Below are positions 6,666 through 10,605 of a stretch of 10,605 nucleotides of DNA, piece after piece. The DNA is from a bacterium. Lineage in GTDB: Bacteria > CSSED10-310 > JAJRTK01. The position numbers and the translations under genes were made by a program. A model generated the notes under the pieces. It saw only the letters and a list, made by a program, of their open reading frames with translations, did not search any database and had not been told where the DNA came from. The stretch's first letter is position 1; every line of letters starts with the position of its first letter. Where the stretch lies: the NCBI GenBank assembly GCA_024278345.1, contig JAJRTK010000274.1, forward strand, positions 1 through 10,605. The letters run 5' to 3'.

Positions 6666-6696
6666 GTCGGCGGAGCCATCGGCCACCGATGACCAA
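6666..6696 (+). repeat. Dispersed palindromic repeat, copy B
   Basis: GTCGGCGGAGCC (6666-6677) is followed by CATCGG-CCA-CCGATG, a 6-bp stem, and then GACCAA. It shares CCACCGATGACCAA (6683-6696) exactly with copy A, which is reversed at 1363-1376, and the GTCGGC/GGCGGAGCC core lies next to it in both. It sits in the upstream leader of the membrane protein gene. Confidence 0.45.
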
Positions 6697-6884
6697 CCGC
6701 CGGGCAGTGGATGGCAAGTGGGGCGAGAATGGCGAGCAGTGGGTGCTGGACAGCGCCCGATGTGAGCGGAACGCAACTCCCGGGAAGAGATAACGAGAAA
6801 AACGCATCGTTGGGAAGTTGGAACTGAATCATCTTGCCTTGATCTTGTCGAGCAGATGGTGAAGTTGGACCTTAATTCGGAGGT

Positions 6885-6900
6885 TTGACCGATTGGTCAA
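6885..6900. promoter_or_regulatory. TetR operator in front of the TPP-enzyme operon
   Basis: TTGACCGATTGGTCAA has perfect 6-bp arms TTGACC/GGTCAA and matches the TetR-gene operator (3958-3973) at all but three of its 16 positions. It covers the -35 box of the rightward promoter, the expected place for a repressor. It could also affect leftward transcription of the membrane protein. Confidence 0.75.
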
Positions 6901-6913
6901 TTCTTGTTATGAG
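6885..6913 (+). promoter_or_regulatory. Sigma70-like promoter of the TPP-enzyme operon
   Basis: The -35 box is TTGACC (6885-6890, five of six to consensus), followed by a 17-base spacer and TATGAG (6908-6913, four of six). Transcription would start near 6920, leaving a leader of about 110 nt. The -35 box is the left arm of the operator, so repressor binding would block RNA polymerase. Confidence 0.5.
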
Positions 6914-7017
6914 AGGAGTGGCGCTGGAGTTCTTATCCGATGGATTCGAAGGCGTAGACCTTGGAGAAGCAGTCACATTCAATTTCTTCCATGACATTTT
7001 GGAAGCATCGGTCCGAT

Positions 7018-7023
7018 GGAGGT
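7018..7023 (+). promoter_or_regulatory. Ribosome binding site that sets the TPP-enzyme start
   Basis: GGAGGT lies seven bases before the ATG at 7031. It overlaps the earlier in-frame ATG at 7016, so 7031 is the likely start. Confidence 0.75.
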
Positions 7024-7030
7024 ACTGGCT

Positions 7031-8833
7031 ATGGCACTTGCGGAAAAACTGGGACTTTCCAAGCAGCAAATCATGGGAGGCGAAATCCTGACCCGGCTCC
7101 TGGCCGCCGAGGGAGTGGACAAGGTCTTCGGAATCATTGATGGAACCTATTTTGGCTTCTATACGACGCTGAAGGCGCATGGAATCGAGCTCGTGACGCC
7201 CCGGCACGAAACCAGCGCCGCGCACATGGCGGGGGCTTACGCTCGGTTGACCGGAAAACTCGGAGTCTGCATCGCATCCAACGGACCCGGCGTGGCCAAT
7301 GTGCTTCCCGGTGTGGCCGTGGAGAACGCCGAGGGGAACCGGGTCCTGCTCATCACGAGCTGCCGGAGGTCCGGCATCTCCTACCCGGATCGGGGTGGCA
7401 CGTTCCAGTGTTTTCCCCAGGTGGAGGTGACGCGCCCCATGACGAAGCTCAGTGCCGCCGTGCCCTCGGCGGAGCGGGTGGCGGAGATGCTGCGTCACGC
7501 CCTTCGTGTTTCCTGGGCGGGGAGGCCCGGGGTCGTGCATTTGGATGTTCCCGAGAGCATCATGAACTCCAAGGTTCCCATGGATCCTTCCTGGTTTCGA
7601 CCGCCCTCCACCTACCGGTTGGTGGGGCCGCTGTCTCCTTCGGAATGGCAAGTGGAAGAGGCTGTCAGGCTCCTGGGAGCCGCGGAGAAACCCCTTCTCC
7701 ACGCCGGTTCCGGGATCCTCCACGGCGGAGCCGAAGAGGAGCTTGCCGAGGTTGCCGATCTTCTGGCTGCCCCGGTCACCACGAGCTGGGGGGCCCGATG
7801 CACCCTTGACGAAAGAAAACCCTACGCCATCCCCTTGCTCTATGTCGATGCGGTGAACCGCGCCCGGCGGGAAGCCGATCTGGTCCTGGTTCTTGGCTCC
7901 CGCCTGGGGGAGACCGACTGGTGGGGCAAAGCCCCTTACTGGGGGAAACCCGAGGAACAGAAGATGATCCAGGTGGACCTGGAGGCGGCGAATTTGGGGG
8001 TGAACCGGCCGGTGGATTTGGCCATCCAGGCTGACGCCAAGCTCTTCTTGCGCCTTCTCTCGGCGCGGCTCCGGGAAATCGGAGCTTCGTCCGAACCTCC
8101 CTCCGCGGCTCCGATGGCTGGGCGGCGGCAATGGCTGGATTCTTTGGGCCGGGACAAGGCCAAGCGCCGATCACACCTCGACAAGCACCTGGAAGAGGCC
8201 GGATCGCCCATGCACTCTGCCCACGTGGCGACGATCTGCCGTAAAGTCTTTGACGACGACGCCATCCTGGTCATCGACGGCGGGAACACCTCCATTTGGG
8301 CCAATTTCTACCATGAGTCCCGAGCGCCCCATTCCATTCTGGGAACGCCGAAGATGGGGATGTTAGGCGCTGGTGTTTCCCAGGCGTTGGGGGCGAAGGT
8401 GGCCTTCCCGGATCGCCAGGTCTACTGCATCATCGGCGACGGGGCCATGGGGATGCACCAGCAGGAAGTGGAGACTGCCGTGCGGAATCGCCTGCAAGTG
8501 ATCTACCTCGTGCTTTGCGACAAGCAGTGGGGTATGGTGAAGATGAACCAGCAGTTCATGCTCAAGCCTCTCAAGACGTTGGTGTTCAAGTCACTGGGAC
8601 CAGAGGAGACCATCAATGCGGACCTTTCCGAGACCCGTTTCGATGAGCTTGCCAAGGCCATGGGCGCCCACGGCGAGAGGGTGAGTGACGCCGGGAAATT
8701 GGAGGATGCCCTTCGGCGTTCCCTGGAATCGGGGCTTCCCGCGGTCATTCATCTGGATGTCGATCCCGTCAAGCACATGTGGGCACCCAATCTGCGGACT
8801 TTCAAGGCGATGCACGAAGAGCCCAAGGGTTGA
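7031..8833 (+). CDS. Thiamine-diphosphate-dependent decarboxylase/carboligase (acetolactate-synthase-like superfamily)
   Basis: The 600-residue product has the three-domain layout of the IlvB/pyruvate-decarboxylase superfamily, which breaks or makes bonds next to a carbonyl using TPP and Mg2+. The N-terminal PYR domain has the cofactor-activating glutamate in PRHETSAAHMAGAYAR (Glu60). A central domain spans about 200-350. The C-terminal PP domain has GDGAMG (469-474). The second half of the TPP motif, normally Asn-Asn about 26 residues on, here reads LVLCDKQWG (493-501), so Cys-Asp replaces Asn-Asn; Asp497 sits where the Mg-binding Asn should be. No FAD-type or ADP-type signature could be read, so it cannot be assigned to acetolactate synthase, benzoylformate decarboxylase or 2-hydroxyacyl-CoA lyase. 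It is first in an apparent operon with an SDR reductase 69 bp downstream, behind a TetR operator. Confidence 0.85.
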   Translation: MALAEKLGLSKQQIMGGEILTRLLAAEGVDKVFGIIDGTYFGFYTTLKAHGIELVTPRHETSAAHMAGAYARLTGKLGVCIASNGPGVANVLPGVAVENAEGNRVLLITSCRRSGISYPDRGGTFQCFPQVEVTRPMTKLSAAVPSAERVAEMLRHALRVSWAGRPGVVHLDVPESIMNSKVPMDPSWFRPPSTYRLVGPLSPSEWQVEEAVRLLGAAEKPLLHAGSGILHGGAEEELAEVADLLAAPVTTSWGARCTLDERKPYAIPLLYVDAVNRARREADLVLVLGSRLGETDWWGKAPYWGKPEEQKMIQVDLEAANLGVNRPVDLAIQADAKLFLRLLSARLREIGASSEPPSAAPMAGRRQWLDSLGRDKAKRRSHLDKHLEEAGSPMHSAHVATICRKVFDDDAILVIDGGNTSIWANFYHESRAPHSILGTPKMGMLGAGVSQALGAKVAFPDRQVYCIIGDGAMGMHQQEVETAVRNRLQVIYLVLCDKQWGMVKMNQQFMLKPLKTLVFKSLGPEETINADLSETRFDELAKAMGAHGERVSDAGKLEDALRRSLESGLPAVIHLDVDPVKHMWAPNLRTFKAMHEEPKG

Positions 8834-8890
8834 CGGGGGAGGGCCTAAGACTGTTGAGAGGAAAGAATCGCGGTATTGGGATTTGGGAAT

Positions 8891-8897
8891 GAGGAGG
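8891..8897 (+). promoter_or_regulatory. Ribosome binding site that sets the SDR start
   Basis: GAGGAGG, five bases before the ATG at 8903, favours that start over an in-frame TTG at 8876. Confidence 0.7.
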
Positions 8898-8902
8898 CAG
8901 CC

Positions 8903-9892
8903 ATGGCGGAAGATAAACAGGTGACGCCCATCCGCTCCATTCTAGTGACCGGCGCGGCCGGTTACATCGGGCGCCTGGTGACGGAGGCTCTAGTCGCGGA
9001 GCGCGGCCTGGACAGCCGGATCGTCGCCCTGGATGTCCGGGAGGTAGAGGCTTCCGAAAGGCTTCAAGGGGTCATCCACGTGGCCATGGACATCTGTTCT
9101 TCGGAGCTGGCCGATCTCTTGGCCGAGCACCGGATCGAGACCGTGGTCCACCTTGCGGCCATCGTGAATCCGCCGAAGAAAGGAGGGCGGGAGCTCGCCT
9201 ACCGGGTGGATGTGGAAGGGACGAAGAATGTTCTGGAGAGCTGCCTGAAAGCGGGTGTGGAGAAACTCATCGTCACCAGCAGTGGCGCGGCCTACGGCTA
9301 CCATCCCGCCAACTCGGCCTGGCTCACCGAGGAGGACCCCATCCGCGGCAACAGGGAGTTCGCGTATGCCTATCACAAGCGGCTGGTGGAACAGATGCTG
9401 GCCCAGTACCGGCGGGAGCATCCCGAGCTTCGACAACTGATCTTTCGCCCTGGAACCGTTCTTGGGGAAGGGACGCGGAACCAGATCACCGACATCTTCG
9501 ATGCGCCCGTAGTTGTGGGCCTATACGGAGTGGACACGCCCTTCGTCTTCATCTGGGACAAAGATGTGGTGGACGCCATCTTGGAGGGCGCGCGGACCGA
9601 TAAAACCGGGATTTACAATCTTGCTGGCGATGGAGTGGTGCCTCTCCGGGAGGTGGCCAAGGAGATGGGGAAACCCTTCATCGGTCTGCCCGTGGGCCTG
9701 GTCAAGGGCTCGCTGGCCGTGGGACACCGGTTGGGGCTCACCCGCTATGGCCCGGAGCAGGTGGCCTTCTTGCAGTATCGGCCTGTCCTCTCCAACCGCC
9801 GCCTGAAAGAGGAGTTTGGTTACACGCCGAAGAAGAGCAGCCGCCAGGTGCTGGAGCTTTTCCGGGAGAGTCGGGTGGGGGGGAGCCGTTAG
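8903..9892 (+). CDS. NAD(P)-dependent epimerase/dehydratase-type SDR oxidoreductase
   Basis: The 329-residue product is an extended short-chain dehydrogenase. The coenzyme-binding VTGAAGYIG (15-23) carries the GxxGxxG loop, VALDVRE (41-47) ends the second strand with an acidic residue that suggests NAD preference, HLAAIVNP (83-90) follows, and the active site has Ser126/Ser127 in VTSSGAAYG and the YxxxK pair in YAYHK (Tyr155, Lys159). Later segments LIFRPGTVLGEGT and VFIWDKDVVDAI are typical of UDP-sugar-epimerase-like and 3-beta-hydroxysteroid-dehydrogenase-like members. Its length is normal. It follows the TPP enzyme by 69 bp without a visible terminator, so both probably share the TetR-controlled message. 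It may reduce the 2-hydroxy-ketone or aldehyde made by its partner; this is inference. Its stop codon lies three bases from the stop of the convergent kelch gene. Confidence 0.88.
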   Translation: MAEDKQVTPIRSILVTGAAGYIGRLVTEALVAERGLDSRIVALDVREVEASERLQGVIHVAMDICSSELADLLAEHRIETVVHLAAIVNPPKKGGRELAYRVDVEGTKNVLESCLKAGVEKLIVTSSGAAYGYHPANSAWLTEEDPIRGNREFAYAYHKRLVEQMLAQYRREHPELRQLIFRPGTVLGEGTRNQITDIFDAPVVVGLYGVDTPFVFIWDKDVVDAILEGARTDKTGIYNLAGDGVVPLREVAKEMGKPFIGLPVGLVKGSLAVGHRLGLTRYGPEQVAFLQYRPVLSNRRLKEEFGYTPKKSSRQVLELFRESRVGGSR

Positions 9893-9895
9893 TGG

Positions 9896-10408
9896 TTAGT
9901 GGTCTGGCCACTTTTCGCTCGTGGTGGTCAGTCTGGGCCGGGAGAACCCGAACCAGAGCAAACCAAGGAACGGGAGCAGAAAACTGGGCTCCATAGGGAC
10001 CAGGGGCGCGGCCAGGTCCAAGGACCAAGAACGATTCGCGGCGGCCCCGTCGATAGATCCGCCGAAGAGCAGGAACCCACTTGCCGCCGCGCCATTCGTT
10101 TCCCTGCGGCGAAAGTTGAACTCGGTGCCGGCCGAGTCGATGATTTCTACGGGCATATCGGTCTTTTGGGTCCACTTTTTGTCCGTGGCGTTGTAAACCC
10201 AGGCATCCTTCAAGGAAAGGCTCGAGGAAGATCCTTGACCGCCAAAAATCCAGAATCTCTTCTCTTTGGGGCCGGCTGCCATCATGAGCCGTCCTGGCGG
10301 AAGAATTCGTTGCGTTACGGGGGCTACCGCCCAGGAGTCCGTTGCCGGATCGTAGATGCGAAGGTCGGCATAGACGGAGGCTCTATATGCGATCCAGGGA
10401 TCTGGTGG
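9896..10408 (-). pseudogene. Kelch-repeat surface protein, 3' remnant cut by an insertion sequence
   Basis: The leftward frame is open from a TGA at 10409-10411 to the TAA at 9896-9898, about 170 codons. It contains kelch blades: YADLRIYDPATDSWAVAP, then KRFWIFGGQGSSSSLSLKDA and WVYNATDKKWTQKTDMP, then FLLFGGS. Paired glycines and spaced Tyr/Trp mark the beta-propeller. The tail reads VPMEPSFLLPFLGLLWFGF followed by SRPR, close to a PEP-CTERM sorting signal (VPEP, hydrophobic helix, basic end) with one extra Met. The protein would be exported and anchored or processed by an exosortase, if the cell has one. No start or signal peptide is present: the 5' part is replaced by the IS1595-like element, so this copy is probably inactive. 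An ATG at 10285 exists but would begin within a blade. Confidence 0.7.
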
Positions 10409-10605
10409 TCAACGCTGGTAGTTGAAGGGTTGAGGTTGCATGAAGAGGCTGCGGGAGCGATATTGCTGGCATGCTGAATATCCAAACACTCATCGACGAC
10501 GCGAAGTGCTTCGAGATGGTGCGGCAGATGCGATGGCCACAGGCTGTGCATTGTCCGGACTGCGACTCGGAGTTGGTGGTCAAACAAGGCCAAGACGAAA
10601 CTCAA
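10398..10605 (+). mobile_element. IS1595-like insertion sequence, left part
   Basis: The element interrupts the kelch gene and carries the transposase starting at 10471. Its left end is not defined exactly: kelch coding sequence is recognisable down to about 10395 and is lost before the stop at 10409-10411. The right end, target duplication and most of the transposase lie outside the window, so the terminal inverted repeat could not be confirmed. Confidence 0.6.
10471..10605 (+). CDS. IS1595-family transposase, N-terminal part only
   Basis: The 45 visible codons begin MLNIQTLIDDAKCFEMVRQM, then RWPQAVHCPDCDSELVVKQG. An N-terminal helix with D-x-x-K/C-x-x-x-V-R-x-x-R-W-P followed by a C-P-x-C zinc-ribbon half (Cys28, Cys31) is the standard opening of IS1595-type (ISXO2-like) transposases. 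The second zinc-ribbon half and the catalytic DDE/DDN domain lie beyond the right edge. The frame is intact as far as seen. A GGGAG 13 bases upstream is a weak ribosome binding site. Confidence 0.8.
   Translation, partial: MLNIQTLIDDAKCFEMVRQMRWPQAVHCPDCDSELVVKQGQDETQ

Larger units (their letters stand above)
6600..7030. other. 431-bp divergent control region
   Basis: This non-coding region lies between the leftward membrane protein and the rightward TPP-enzyme operon. It holds a small stem CCTCG/CGAGG near 6650-6665, repeat copy B (6666-6696), a TetR-type operator overlapping a promoter (6885-6913) and a leader of about 110 bp before the TPP enzyme. Frames that stay open here are low-complexity read-through of the leftward gene and show no family signature. 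I saw no recognisable riboswitch in the leader; in particular I did not identify a thiamine (THI) box. Confidence 0.55.

Noticed and set aside
6600-6776. N-terminal extension of the spermidine-synthase-like protein
   Set aside because: The 59 extra residues are Pro/His/Arg-rich without any family signature, and include repeat copy B. The family begins at the methionine at 6599.
6914-7017. TPP riboswitch in the leader of the TPP enzyme
   Set aside because: I did not find the conserved CUGAGA and ACCUGAUC-type segments of the THI box.
6885-7091. Small rightward gene starting within the operator
   Set aside because: It overlaps the promoter and the TPP-enzyme start in another frame, and its translation has no recognisable features.

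Overview
This window comes from a high-GC bacterium. The genes found here (a Cas6 of the DUF2276 type, a fused membrane/spermidine-synthase-like protein, a kelch protein with a PEP-CTERM-like tail, an IS1595-type transposase) fit a Gram-negative environmental lineage such as Desulfobacterota, Nitrospirota or NC10. The sequence alone does not decide which, and there is no rRNA, tRNA or marker gene to settle it.

Layout. Positions 1-6599 are read leftward: the start of an AAA-type ATP-binding protein (1-121, cut by the window edge), a stand-alone cas6 (223-1260), a secreted, disulfide-rich protein with metal-hydrolase-like histidine motifs (1569-3044), a TetR-family repressor (3227-3925) and a large multi-membrane-span spermidine-synthase-like protein (4044-6599). 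A divergent 431-bp control region follows. Then come two rightward genes that look like an operon: a thiamine-diphosphate (TPP) enzyme (7031-8833) and an NAD(P)-dependent SDR epimerase/reductase (8903-9892). The right end holds the 3' part of a kelch-repeat gene read leftward (9896 to about 10408), cut off by an IS1595-like element whose transposase starts at 10471 and runs off the window.

How the parts fit. Nearly identical palindromes (TTGACCGTTCGGTCAG at 3958-3973 and TTGACCGATTGGTCAA at 6885-6900) lie in front of the TetR gene and in front of the TPP-enzyme/SDR operon. The second overlaps the -35 box of a good sigma70-like promoter. The simplest reading is a self-regulating TetR repressor that controls a TPP-dependent C-C bond lyase/ligase plus a reductase, and possibly the divergent membrane protein. 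The substrate is unknown. The TPP enzyme has Cys-Asp where its superfamily normally has Asn-Asn in the Mg/TPP-binding motif.

Other unusual points. The spermidine-synthase-like gene carries an in-frame insert of about 430 bp made of palindromes and a 33-bp tandem repeat. Related GGCGGAGCC/CACCGATGACCAA repeats sit in two intergenic regions. The 3' end of the TetR gene runs into a sequence able to form several hairpins, and it shares 14 bp with the tandem repeat. cas6 has no CRISPR array or other cas gene in the window. I found no tRNA, rRNA, riboswitch or convincing intrinsic terminator.
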